From Conexivisphaerales archaeon (GTDB taxonomy: Archaea; Thermoproteota; Nitrososphaeria; Conexivisphaerales; DTJL01): 48,265 bases of DNA. The notes beneath the pieces are model-generated. The model was given only the letters and a program-made list of their open reading frames with translations. It was not told where the DNA came from and made no database searches. Below, in pieces: positions 31,701 to 39,401 of this stretch; the stretch's first letter is position 1, and each line of letters begins with the position of its first letter. Both the position numbers and the translations under genes were made by a program. The stretch lies in NCBI GenBank assembly GCA_038728585.1, contig JAVYTR010000012.1:1-48265 (forward strand), in the 5' to 3' direction.

Positions 31701-32321
31701 TTGAGAGCCTTGGCTGAAATAACCTCAGATAACCAGGCCAGAAGAAAGGCGGTCTACCAGATAGGGGGAAGCGATGGGCTTGCACTTGTGGGAAAGCTGG
31801 ACGAAGTTGTAAAGAAGTCTGCAGAATCACCTCTTGGTCATATAATAAACTGGGGGAGGCTCTACTCTCTGTGGCCAGTACATCTCGAAACTGGCTGCTG
31901 CAGTGTTGAGCTTGGTGCTGCATCAGGCTCCAGGTGGGACATCGAAAGGTTCGGTGTTCTTGAAGCCTTTGGGTCTCTGAGGCAGTGTGACCTGCTGATA
32001 GTGCTCGGCACAGTAACGAGAAAGATGATGCCTAGACTCAGGGTGATATGGGAGCAGATGCCTGAGCCCAAGTGGTGCATAGCCATAGGTGCCTGCAGCA
32101 TAAGCGGAGGCCTTTATCTCGATAGCTACAACGTAATGCAGGGGATAGACCAGTACATACCTGTGGATGTCAAGGTACCTGGCTGCCCTCCCAGCACCTA
32201 TGCCATAATAGATGGCATAATGCTGCTGATGGAGAAGATAAGAAGGAGTGACCTGAAGGGCAGGTATCACGAAAGGGAGGAGGAAAGGAAAGTGCAAGAG
32301 GAGGCGAGGGCAATTCAATGA
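31701..32321 (+). CDS. nuoB: Complex I subunit NuoB (NADH:quinone oxidoreductase 20 kDa type)
   Basis: This subunit carries the terminal N2 [4Fe-4S] cluster that passes electrons to quinone. Cysteine ligands are seen in HLETGCCSVELGA, IAIGACSISGG and VKVPGCPPSTYAI. The length is 206 residues, with an N-terminal extension of about 35 residues before the core. The start is TTG at 31701 after AGAAGGGGG; a second TTG nine bases later is possible. It is first of four overlapping genes. Confidence 0.93.
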   Translation: MRALAEITSDNQARRKAVYQIGGSDGLALVGKLDEVVKKSAESPLGHIINWGRLYSLWPVHLETGCCSVELGAASGSRWDIERFGVLEAFGSLRQCDLLIVLGTVTRKMMPRLRVIWEQMPEPKWCIAIGACSISGGLYLDSYNVMQGIDQYIPVDVKVPGCPPSTYAIIDGIMLLMEKIRRSDLKGRYHEREEERKVQEEARAIQ

Positions 32322-32839
32322 AGCTGAGTGATTTTGTGAAGGGTCTGTATGCCACAATTTCAACGGGCGTCGGGCATCTATTCAGGAAAAGAATGACCAC
32401 AATGTACCCAGACACCCAAGACTACCCTACTACTGATATGTATGCATATGACCCCAAGGCTGGTGTTGCAATAAGCGGATGGAGGGGGAGACATTACCTG
32501 GATATGAACAAATGCACAGGCTGTCAGCTCTGCTACATTGCTTGTGAGAACATAGCCGAAGCTATCGAAATGGTGCCTGTTCCTGGAGCAGCACATCCAC
32601 AGAACAAGAAGAGCATATACCCTGGGGTAGATTATGGTAGATGCGTCTTCTGCGGGTTCTGCGTAGACGCATGCCCGTTTTACGCTCTCTACATGACTCC
32701 TGTTGCAGAGCTGAGCGAAATGGACAGAAACGACCTCTGGTATCCTCCTCTGGAGCTCTCAAAGCCTCCAGCAGTCAACCCTGCCCCCAGGGTTAAGCTG
32801 AACTTCGACATAAGGAGGGGTGTCCACGATGAAAGATGA
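32318..32839 (+). CDS. nuoI: Complex I subunit NuoI (two [4Fe-4S] ferredoxin)
   Basis: This ferredoxin-like subunit of the peripheral arm has two cluster motifs, CTGCQLCYIACE and CVFCGFCVDACP, about 45 residues apart, followed by FYALYMTPVAEL. The length is 173 residues. The ATG overlaps the nuoB stop, and its end overlaps nuoC. Gene order B-I-C-D differs from the usual A-B-C-D-H-I. Confidence 0.92.
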   Translation: MKLSDFVKGLYATISTGVGHLFRKRMTTMYPDTQDYPTTDMYAYDPKAGVAISGWRGRHYLDMNKCTGCQLCYIACENIAEAIEMVPVPGAAHPQNKKSIYPGVDYGRCVFCGFCVDACPFYALYMTPVAELSEMDRNDLWYPPLELSKPPAVNPAPRVKLNFDIRRGVHDER

Positions 32840-33335
32840 AGAGCTCCTGCAGAGAGTGAAGGAGAAGCTGCCTACAGCAGTAATAGCAGATAAGAACAGG
32901 ATAAAGGCTACAGTCAAACCTGAAGAATTGCATCTATCGTGCGAAGCTCTCTATTCTCTCGGGTTCAACTACCTTCACACAATAGCTGCAACAGACTACC
33001 CTGATAAGCAGGAATTTGAGGTGAATTACATAATAGGGAGCATGGAAGATGACAAGAGGAATAACGTTGTAATGCTTATAACAAGAATACCGAAGTCAAG
33101 ACCCACACTTCCAACTGTCAGCGACGTCTGGGCTGCAGCGAAGCTGGAGGAGAGGGAGGAATGGGAGATGCTTGGCATCAACTTCGAAGGAAACGATGAG
33201 CTTCAGAAGCTTTACCTGCCAGAAGACTGGAACGAGATTCCACCGCTCCTGAAGGAGTACAAGCTGAGGAGATGGGTCGACGAAGAAAGGGAGAGGCATG
33301 GTCTGATATTCGAGAGGATAGAACATGAGCATTAA
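32829..33335 (+). CDS. nuoC: Complex I subunit NuoC (30 kDa type)
   Basis: This peripheral-arm subunit binds NuoD. NYLHTIAATDYPDKQEFEVNYII and the family motif SVWAAAKLEEREEWEMLGINFEG-like region are present, followed by LYLPEDWNEIPPLLKEY. The start at ATG 32829 is chosen because AGGAGGGG (32813-32820) is a perfect ribosome binding site eight bases upstream. An in-frame GTG at 32820 lies inside that site. The length is 168 residues. It overlaps nuoI and nuoD. Confidence 0.92.
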   Translation: MKDEELLQRVKEKLPTAVIADKNRIKATVKPEELHLSCEALYSLGFNYLHTIAATDYPDKQEFEVNYIIGSMEDDKRNNVVMLITRIPKSRPTLPTVSDVWAAAKLEEREEWEMLGINFEGNDELQKLYLPEDWNEIPPLLKEYKLRRWVDEERERHGLIFERIEHEH

Positions 33336-34575
33336 CACTAACACTGACACTAACACTAACACAGATACTGACACTAGAAGTGACAGCAGCACTAGCAATA
33401 GCAACAGCAAGAAGACACAGAACAGGCAGCAGATATCAGCATACGAGGCCCTGCCAGGGGTCTTTCAAGAGGAGTTCTCTCCCGAAGGAAGACTGAAGGT
33501 CAGTTTTGGTCCACAGCATCCCGGCTCGGGGCACATGAGGATAATACTGACTATAAACGGAGACATAGTCGAAGATGCGATACCAGATGTAGGCTATGTG
33601 CACAGGGGTGTCGAAAAGATGTGTGAGTACAAGAACTACATACAGAACATACCCCACATAGAGAGACCTGCCATCCATGACTCTGCAGGAACCACTCTGC
33701 CATACATTCTTGCTGTAGAGAAGCTGCTTGACCTGACTGAGAAGGTACCTGAGAGGGCCCAATACATAAGGATTATACTGGCGGAAATGAACAGAATAAT
33801 AAACCACTTCTATTTCCTAGGCATACTGGGCATATTCATGGGCCATTCAACAGTCACCACATGGGGTATGGGGGACAGAGAGCTGATGATAGAGACTGCA
33901 GCGATGATGACTGGAGCTAGGGTGACTTTTAGCTTTATAGTGCCGGGAGGGGTAAGGACAGATACTCCTTACGGCTTTGAGGATAGGCTGCTGAAGAGCT
34001 GTGACTACTTGGAAAGCAGGATGAAGGCATACAGGGATTATCTGTTCGAGAACCCGTTTGCGAGGATGAGGATGGAGGGGGTCGGGATAATAAGGAAGAG
34101 CGATGCCATCAGCCTTGGACTTGTGGGCCCCACGCTTAGAGGCTCAGGGGTCAGGTCTGATGTGAGAAAAGATGAGCCTTACATTCTGTACGACACTATA
34201 GATTTCTCCATCCCTTCATACGAGGAAGGTGATGCGATGGCAAGGACAAAAGTTCACTTCGACGAAATAATCCAGAGCATATCTATAATCAGGCAAGCTG
34301 TAAAGAAGATGAAGCCCGGTCCTGTCAAAATTCCGCTGAGAGGCCAGATCAGAGGGAAGGTTGGTGATGCCTATGCAAGGGTCGAAGGAGCAAGGGGTAT
34401 GAATAGCTACTACATAATATCTGATGGTCAGGTTCATCCATACAGAGTTAGGGTCAACACAGCAGACTCAAGAAACCTTGCAGTGATGAGAAAGGTGCTG
34501 CAGGGTGTCAAGGTTGCTGACGTGCCAGTGGTCCATTGGTCTCTGGATTACTGGCCTGTAGCTGCTGACAGGTAG
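33325..34575 (+). CDS. nuoD: Complex I subunit NuoD (49 kDa type) with a repeat-encoded N-terminus
   Basis: This subunit forms the quinone pocket with NuoB. The signature FGPQHPGSGHMRIIL carries the conserved quinone-site histidines, and VGYVHRGVEKMCEYKNYIQNIPHIER follows. Paired CxxC motifs of [NiFe] hydrogenases are absent, so this is a respiratory complex I subunit and not a hydrogenase. Residues 2-30 are Thr/Asn/Asp/Ser only, encoded by ACACTA/ACACTG hexamers at about 33329-33375. The ATG overlaps nuoC, with GAGAGGA upstream. A T5 stretch follows the gene at about 34616. Confidence 0.94.
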   Translation: MSINTNTDTNTNTDTDTRSDSSTSNSNSKKTQNRQQISAYEALPGVFQEEFSPEGRLKVSFGPQHPGSGHMRIILTINGDIVEDAIPDVGYVHRGVEKMCEYKNYIQNIPHIERPAIHDSAGTTLPYILAVEKLLDLTEKVPERAQYIRIILAEMNRIINHFYFLGILGIFMGHSTVTTWGMGDRELMIETAAMMTGARVTFSFIVPGGVRTDTPYGFEDRLLKSCDYLESRMKAYRDYLFENPFARMRMEGVGIIRKSDAISLGLVGPTLRGSGVRSDVRKDEPYILYDTIDFSIPSYEEGDAMARTKVHFDEIIQSISIIRQAVKKMKPGPVKIPLRGQIRGKVGDAYARVEGARGMNSYYIISDGQVHPYRVRVNTADSRNLAVMRKVLQGVKVADVPVVHWSLDYWPVAADR

Positions 34576-34611
34576 GATTGCTAGTGTTCAAATAAGATTC
34601 ATGAAACTGTC

Positions 34612-34654
34612 CAGCTTTTTAGTCGTCAAATGTGATTAGCATCAGCAGGATGCT
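34612..34654 (+). terminator. T-rich stretch and hairpin after nuoD
   Basis: A run of five Ts (about 34616-34620) is followed by AGCATC-AGCAG-GATGCT, a six-pair hairpin at 34638-34654. Archaeal transcription can end at T runs, so this probably marks the end of the nuo message before rpoN. Confidence 0.35.
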
Positions 34655-34710
34655 TGGAACAACTTATTAGAGAGGTGTAAACAGGTTTTGACTAGGGTAA
34701 ACGATAGAAG

Positions 34711-34941
34711 ATGCTCGTTCCAATAAGATGTTTCACGTGCGGGGCTCTGGTTGGAGATAAATTCTCAGAATTCAGAAGGAGGGTGGACATAGGAGAAGAC
34801 CCTTCAAAGGTTCTTGACGAGTTGGGCCTCAAGCGATACTGCTGCAGAAGGATGCTCCTCAGCGGGTTCGAGATAATAGACTACCAGCTGCCTTATTACG
34901 AAGCTACAGAAAGAAGAAGGAAGGATCTGCTAGGTAGCTGA
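34711..34941 (+). CDS. rpoN: DNA-directed RNA polymerase subunit N (Rpo10)
   Basis: This small zinc-binding subunit (Rpb10 homologue) is identified by [12 protein letters not shown] at the N-terminus and the CC pair in [12 protein letters not shown]. The length of 76 residues is typical. The start is ATG. It is separated from rps9 by the MFS and nuo genes, and from rps2 by 75 bases; no rpoK lies nearby. Confidence 0.95.
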   Translation: MLVPIRCFTCGALVGDKFSEFRRRVDIGEDPSKVLDELGLKRYCCRRMLLSGFEIIDYQLPYYEATERRRKDLLGS

Positions 34942-34954
34942 CAAAATTCACAAA

Positions 34955-34967
34955 CGTTATTATACCG
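34955..34967 (+). promoter_or_regulatory. TATA-like promoter of the rps2 operon
   Basis: CGTTATTATACC lies about 50-60 bases upstream of the TTG start at 35017 and leaves a short leader that includes CTGGTGGT. Confidence 0.4.
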
Positions 34968-35016
34968 ATACGAAAAAGGCCATACGCAGTAAAATAGAAT
35001 ATCTGGTGGTCTTACC

Positions 35017-35685
35017 TTGTCCAAAGACTTCGAAGATGAAGAGGGCAGTGCAGAGAGGCTGATAACTTCACAGCTCTCGGAAAAGACGCTTGTATCCACT
35101 GGTATAAGGATAGGAACAACTCTGAAGACTAAATACATGGCAGGCTACGTTGCAAAGACAAGAAACGACGGACTTCACATTATAGACATGAACAAAACTC
35201 TATCCAGGATCGATACTGTTGGCAAGTTCGTTGCCAGGTTTCAACCAAGCCACGTGGTTGTCTACACCTCCAGGGAATTTGGCAAGACGCCTGTTGAAAA
35301 GTTCTCTGAGCTTACCGGATGCAAAGGCATCACAAAGAGGTTCATGCCTGGAACTTTCACGAATCCACAGCTGCCTTTTTACACAGACACTGACCTGCTC
35401 ATAGTTGTGGACCCAGCACTAGACAGGCAGGCTATAGTCGAGGCCTCTAGCATAGGTGTTCCTGTAGTTGCGCTTGCTGATACTGACAACACAACTGAAG
35501 ATGTGGATGTTGTGATTCCTGCCAACAACAGGGGGAGGAGGTCTCTTGCTGCTGTATTCTGGCTACTTGCCAGGTCTGTTCTGATACACTCTGGTTCTTT
35601 GGCAGTAGACCAGCCGATGAAGTATACGATAGAGGACTTCGAAACGAAGCTGGTCGAGCAAGAGGCGGGGGAGGTTGAGGAATAG
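35017..35685 (+). CDS. rps2: 30S ribosomal protein S2 (uS2)
   Basis: Conserved blocks include GIRIGTTLKTKYMAGYV, MPGTFTNPQ, LLIVVDPALDRQAIVEASSIGVPVVALADTDN and VIPANNRGRRSLAAVFWLLAR. The length of 222 residues is archaeal. TTG start. Its last 11 bases overlap the MEMO gene. Confidence 0.95.
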   Translation: MSKDFEDEEGSAERLITSQLSEKTLVSTGIRIGTTLKTKYMAGYVAKTRNDGLHIIDMNKTLSRIDTVGKFVARFQPSHVVVYTSREFGKTPVEKFSELTGCKGITKRFMPGTFTNPQLPFYTDTDLLIVVDPALDRQAIVEASSIGVPVVALADTDNTTEDVDVVIPANNRGRRSLAAVFWLLARSVLIHSGSLAVDQPMKYTIEDFETKLVEQEAGEVEE

Positions 35686-36523
35686 ACAGCCTGCAGTGGC
35701 GGGCCAGTTCTACGAATCAGACGCTGAATCCCTGAGAAGACAGATCGAAGGATGTTTTAAGCACAACCTTGGCCCAGGCAGGCTGCCTGATAGGTCAGAC
35801 GAATCAGATTCTGAATCTGTAGTCGCTACAGTCAACCCGCATGCAGGTTACATGTACTCTGGCCCCATCGCTGCCCACTCTTTCATCAAGCTATCGGGAA
35901 AGAAGTCCCAGCTCTTCGTCATAATTGGCCCAAATCACTTTGGCATAGGCAGCGGTGTGGCTGCACCTCAGAGCGACGAATGGATCACACCTCTCGGAAG
36001 CGCAAAAGTTGATGTCAAGGCTGCAAGGGAGCTGATGATGCTCTCCAGGATGGTGGATATGGATGATTCAGCTCACTGGAGGGAGCACAGTATAGAGGTT
36101 CAGGTGCCCTTCCTTCAGTTCATGTTCGGCGAGAACTTCACTATTCTGCCAATCAGCATGGCGATGCAGGACAAGGAGACTGCTGAGCATCTCGGCAGGT
36201 CTGTTGCGTCGCTTCTGTCCACCAGAAGTGCTACGCTTATAGCGTCGAGCGACTTCACCCACTATGAGCCGCATAAGGTTGCTGAAGAGAGAGACAAAAA
36301 GGCCATAGAACTGATACTCTCCTTCGACATAGACGGCTTCTACAGATACATCGAAGAGGTTAACCTGACTATGTGCGGTTTTGGACCAGTTGCATCGGTA
36401 ATGTATGCTGCAAAGAGACTAGGAGCCCAGAAGGCTATGCTGCTCAGCTACGCCACCAGCGGCCTTACAGGTGGGGATATGAAGTCTGTAGTCGGCTACG
36501 CATCGATAGCCTTTGTGAAGTAG
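35675..36523 (+). CDS. MEMO-family protein (AmmeMemoRadiSam system protein B)
   Basis: This 282-residue member of the MEMO1 family is related to extradiol dioxygenases. Markers are RNRQPAVAGQFYESD, VNPHAGYMYSGPIAAHSF, GPNHFGIGSGVA, EHSIEVQVPFLQ and ASSDFTHYEP, whose His, Asp and Cys residues line a putative metal site. In many archaea the gene sits between rps2 and mevalonate kinase, as here. Its function is still unsettled. The start is TTG inside rps2. Confidence 0.9.
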   Translation: MRNRQPAVAGQFYESDAESLRRQIEGCFKHNLGPGRLPDRSDESDSESVVATVNPHAGYMYSGPIAAHSFIKLSGKKSQLFVIIGPNHFGIGSGVAAPQSDEWITPLGSAKVDVKAARELMMLSRMVDMDDSAHWREHSIEVQVPFLQFMFGENFTILPISMAMQDKETAEHLGRSVASLLSTRSATLIASSDFTHYEPHKVAEERDKKAIELILSFDIDGFYRYIEEVNLTMCGFGPVASVMYAAKRLGAQKAMLLSYATSGLTGGDMKSVVGYASIAFVK

Positions 36524-36637
36524 TCTTGGTCTGAAATTGAAGAAGAGACAAAACTGGGGTGAAGATTCATCTGCACAATATAGATAAGTCAAATGCTATT
36601 CAACCAGCGACAGGGGAGTGGTTGACAGACGCAGGCT

Positions 36638-37567
36638 ATAGCTAGGGCTCCTGGAAAGGCTATACTGCTAGGGGAGCACTTTGTTGTGCATGGTGGTAGC
36701 GCACTGGCAGTGGCTCTTGACAGAGGTGTGACAGCCAAGGCAGAGATGTCTGCTGATAACAGAATATCTTCAGTAAGGAATGGCGATCAGAAGTTAACTT
36801 CTTCGATAGAGGGGGCAGAGGGCTTCCTAGCTCCTGCTGCAGCTTCACTCAGGAAGTTCATGGAGGACTACAGGGTTAACGGCATCTCTGTCAGCATCTC
36901 GAGCGAAATCCCAGAAGGGGCAGGCCTAGGCTCTTCTGCTGCTTCTTCAGTTGCAGCTATCGCAGCGGCTTCAGCACTCTTTGGTATCAACCTCAGCAGG
37001 AGGAAACTGTACGAATACTCTATGTTTGCAGAGAGAATTGTGCACGGCAGGCCTTCTGGCATAGACTCTTTTGTCTCTGTCAACGGCGGTCTTGTATTCA
37101 TGAAGAAGAGGACTAGAAAGAAGGTTGAATGCAGACCGTTCAGGTTGATGGTTGCCTACAGCGGGATGACAAGAAGTACGGGGGAGATGATAGCAAGGGT
37201 TGATGAATACAGGAAGAGGGAGCCCAAGTCCTTCAGAAACCTGATGAGAGCTCTAAATGCGCTCGTACCTGATGTGGTATCTGCATTGCAGTCAGGAGAA
37301 TTGGCAATTCTTGCTGCAGCAATGAACTTCAATCATGAAGCATTGAAGATCATAGGAGTATCCAATCAGAAGCTTGACCTCATGGTCAGGAGGGCAAGGG
37401 AGGATGGGTTTGCAGGGGCGAAGCTCACGGGGGCAGGTGGAGGCGGATGCATAATAGCCCTGCCAAAGCTAGACGGAGAGAAGGAGCTTGCCAGTTTCAG
37501 GCAGAAGTATGCTGACTCATTCCTCTGCAACGTGCCGGGTGAAGGTGTCAGGTCATGGCTGGAATAG
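36638..37567 (+). CDS. mvk: Mevalonate kinase with a missing or frameshifted start
   Basis: This GHMP kinase makes mevalonate 5-phosphate. N-terminal ARAPGKAILLGEHFVVHGG, the ATP loop PEGAGLGSSAASSVA and C-terminal AKLTGAGGGGCI are diagnostic. The frame runs back to a stop at 36623-36625 with no ATG, GTG or TTG before ARAPGK. The first usual codon (GTG 36686) would remove this motif. ATA at 36638 stands where Met is expected. Alternatively, TTG at 36622, right after GGGGAGTGG, is the real start in the other frame, and one base has been gained. I give the frame from 36638. It could be sequence error, a recent mutation or non-AUG initiation. Confidence 0.88.
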   Translation: MARAPGKAILLGEHFVVHGGSALAVALDRGVTAKAEMSADNRISSVRNGDQKLTSSIEGAEGFLAPAAASLRKFMEDYRVNGISVSISSEIPEGAGLGSSAASSVAAIAAASALFGINLSRRKLYEYSMFAERIVHGRPSGIDSFVSVNGGLVFMKKRTRKKVECRPFRLMVAYSGMTRSTGEMIARVDEYRKREPKSFRNLMRALNALVPDVVSALQSGELAILAAAMNFNHEALKIIGVSNQKLDLMVRRAREDGFAGAKLTGAGGGGCIIALPKLDGEKELASFRQKYADSFLCNVPGEGVRSWLE

Positions 37568-38337
37568 ATAAAAATAAAGGGGTAGCCGTTATCAAACTTG
37601 GAGGCTCTTTCCTCACCGACAAGTCTATGCCATTTAAAGCTAGGGTAGACAGCATCAAGAAGGTCGCAGATGCGCTGAGGGGATTCGAGGGCAGCATAGC
37701 TATTGTGCACGGTGGAGGCTCCTTTGGCCATTCTGTTGCGATGAAATACGGCCTGTCAAGCAGCAAGAACTTCTCAGACTCTGAAGCTATATTCGAAACC
37801 AGAAAGGCGATGCACAAACTTTCATCGATAGTAACTTCTTCTTTCGAAGAATCAGGACTGAAGACGTATACTCTACCTGCAGCAGGGCTTCTGAGAAAGG
37901 ATAAGAGACCTAGAGCAGACCTTCAATCCATTTTGAATAACATAATGAAGGCAAAGATGATACCTCTGACTTTCGGTGACGTGATTCCATACAGAGATTC
38001 ATTCACGATAGTCAGCGGAGACTATCTATCCTACGTTCTATGCAGTAGGTTAAGAGCCGAGAAGATGTGCTTTCTGATAGACAGGCCTGGCATATTAATG
38101 GACCCTGCCGATGAAAACTCGATTATCAGAAGATTAACAGGCATGGAAATCAAGTCGATAAGGTATGATAATGCACATGACGCAACAGGAGGACTGAAGG
38201 CGAAGCTCCTGGCAGCACTCAAGATAGCAGAGCTGGGAGTGCAGACAGCCATACTGAGCGGATTTAACACGGATGCACTTATTAGCTTCCTGGCTGGCGG
38301 CAAGGTGCAAGGCACAGTGGTGAAACCTCAGGGATGA
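37555..38337 (+). CDS. ipk: Isopentenyl phosphate kinase
   Basis: This amino acid kinase-fold enzyme makes IPP from isopentenyl phosphate, the last step of the archaeal mevalonate route. KLGGSFLTDKSMPFK, IVHGGGSFGHSVAMKYGL (with the catalytic His in GGGSFGH) and DATGGLKAKL are family signatures. The length of 260 residues is normal. The ATG overlaps the mevalonate kinase stop region by 13 bases, and its own stop overlaps the ATG of idi2. Confidence 0.93.
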   Translation: MAGIDKNKGVAVIKLGGSFLTDKSMPFKARVDSIKKVADALRGFEGSIAIVHGGGSFGHSVAMKYGLSSSKNFSDSEAIFETRKAMHKLSSIVTSSFEESGLKTYTLPAAGLLRKDKRPRADLQSILNNIMKAKMIPLTFGDVIPYRDSFTIVSGDYLSYVLCSRLRAEKMCFLIDRPGILMDPADENSIIRRLTGMEIKSIRYDNAHDATGGLKAKLLAALKIAELGVQTAILSGFNTDALISFLAGGKVQGTVVKPQG

Positions 38338-39401
38338 CAATAGAGGAAAGAAAGAGGGACCATCTTGACATCTGCCTGCACGAAGATGTCAACGCAAGGC
38401 AGAAGAGCACTCTCTTTGAGTGTGTCGAACTCGTTCACAAAGCTCTTCCTGAGCTGAATATAGATGATATAAACACGGAAACTGTCTTTCTTGGCCACAG
38501 GTTGAAGATTCCTCTCTTGATAGACTCGATGACAGGCGGCACCCAGATGAGCCTGGAGATAAACAAGGCTTTGGCCGAGGCTGCGGAGGAGGCAGGCATA
38601 GGGATAGGGGTTGGCAGCCAGAGGGCTGGGCTGAGAAGGCCAGAGGTAGCAGAGACCTATGCTGTGGTTAGAAGGCAGGCTCCGAACGCTTTTGTCTTCG
38701 GGAACATAGGGGCTGCACAGCTTGTAAAGGGACTTACAGTGCAGGATGTCAAGAAGGCGATAGAGATGATAGATGCAGATGCAGTTGCTGTTCATCTCAA
38801 TCCGCTTCAAGAAGCTGTTCAGGTAGGAGGTGACCCTCAGTACAGGGGAGCTCTCGAGAAGATAAGAGAGCTGGCAGCATCTATCGATATACCTATAATA
38901 GCAAAGGAGGTCGGAGCAGGCATTTCAGGTGAAGTTGCTTTACAGCTGGAAAAAGCAGGGGTGAAGGCGATAAACGTCTCAGGAGCTGGAGGTACAAGCT
39001 GGTCAGGTGTGGAGTCGATCAGGGCCCTAAGGGCCAAGAACGAAAAGGTTGCTCTGCTCGGTTCAGCCTTCTGGGACTGGGGCATTCCGACTGCAGCTGC
39101 TCTGATAAACGTAAGAAGCAGCGTCAGCATACCTGTTATTGCATCAGGCGGGATAAGGAACGGCATAGAGATAGCCAAGGCGATAGCCTTGGGCGCGGAT
39201 GTCTGCGCAATGGCAAGGCCTTTCCTGATGGAGGCAGCTAGGGGCGGCAAGCAGCAGGTTCTTTCTCTCATAGAGAAGCTTTCTTCTGAGATAAGGCTGA
39301 GCATGTTCCTTACAGGCTCTCCAGATGTTGGCAGGCTCAGGGAGGCGAAGAGAGTACTCAGGGGAGAACTGCTCGACTGGGTCAGGGGGCTTTCTTCTTG
39401 A
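38334..39401 (+). CDS. fni: Type 2 isopentenyl-diphosphate isomerase
   Basis: This FMN-dependent enzyme interconverts IPP and DMAPP. IDSMTGGTQMSLEINKALAEAAEEAGIGIGVGSQRA and HLNPLQEAVQVGGD-type blocks, with the FMN phosphate site GASGGIRNGIEIAKAIALGAD, identify it. The length is 355 residues. It is translationally linked to the kinase upstream (ATGA) and overlaps the prenyl synthase start. Confidence 0.94.
   Translation: MTIEERKRDHLDICLHEDVNARQKSTLFECVELVHKALPELNIDDINTETVFLGHRLKIPLLIDSMTGGTQMSLEINKALAEAAEEAGIGIGVGSQRAGLRRPEVAETYAVVRRQAPNAFVFGNIGAAQLVKGLTVQDVKKAIEMIDADAVAVHLNPLQEAVQVGGDPQYRGALEKIRELAASIDIPIIAKEVGAGISGEVALQLEKAGVKAINVSGAGGTSWSGVESIRALRAKNEKVALLGSAFWDWGIPTAAALINVRSSVSIPVIASGGIRNGIEIAKAIALGADVCAMARPFLMEAARGGKQQVLSLIEKLSSEIRLSMFLTGSPDVGRLREAKRVLRGELLDWVRGLSS

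Noticed and set aside
33325-34575. NuoD as the large subunit of a [NiFe] hydrogenase
   Set aside because: The N- and C-terminal CxxC pairs that bind nickel are missing, and the HPGSGHMR quinone-site motif is present.
34942-35016. A short rpoK gene between rpoN and rps2
   Set aside because: Only 75 bases are available and they hold the rps2 promoter; no RpoK motif is encoded.
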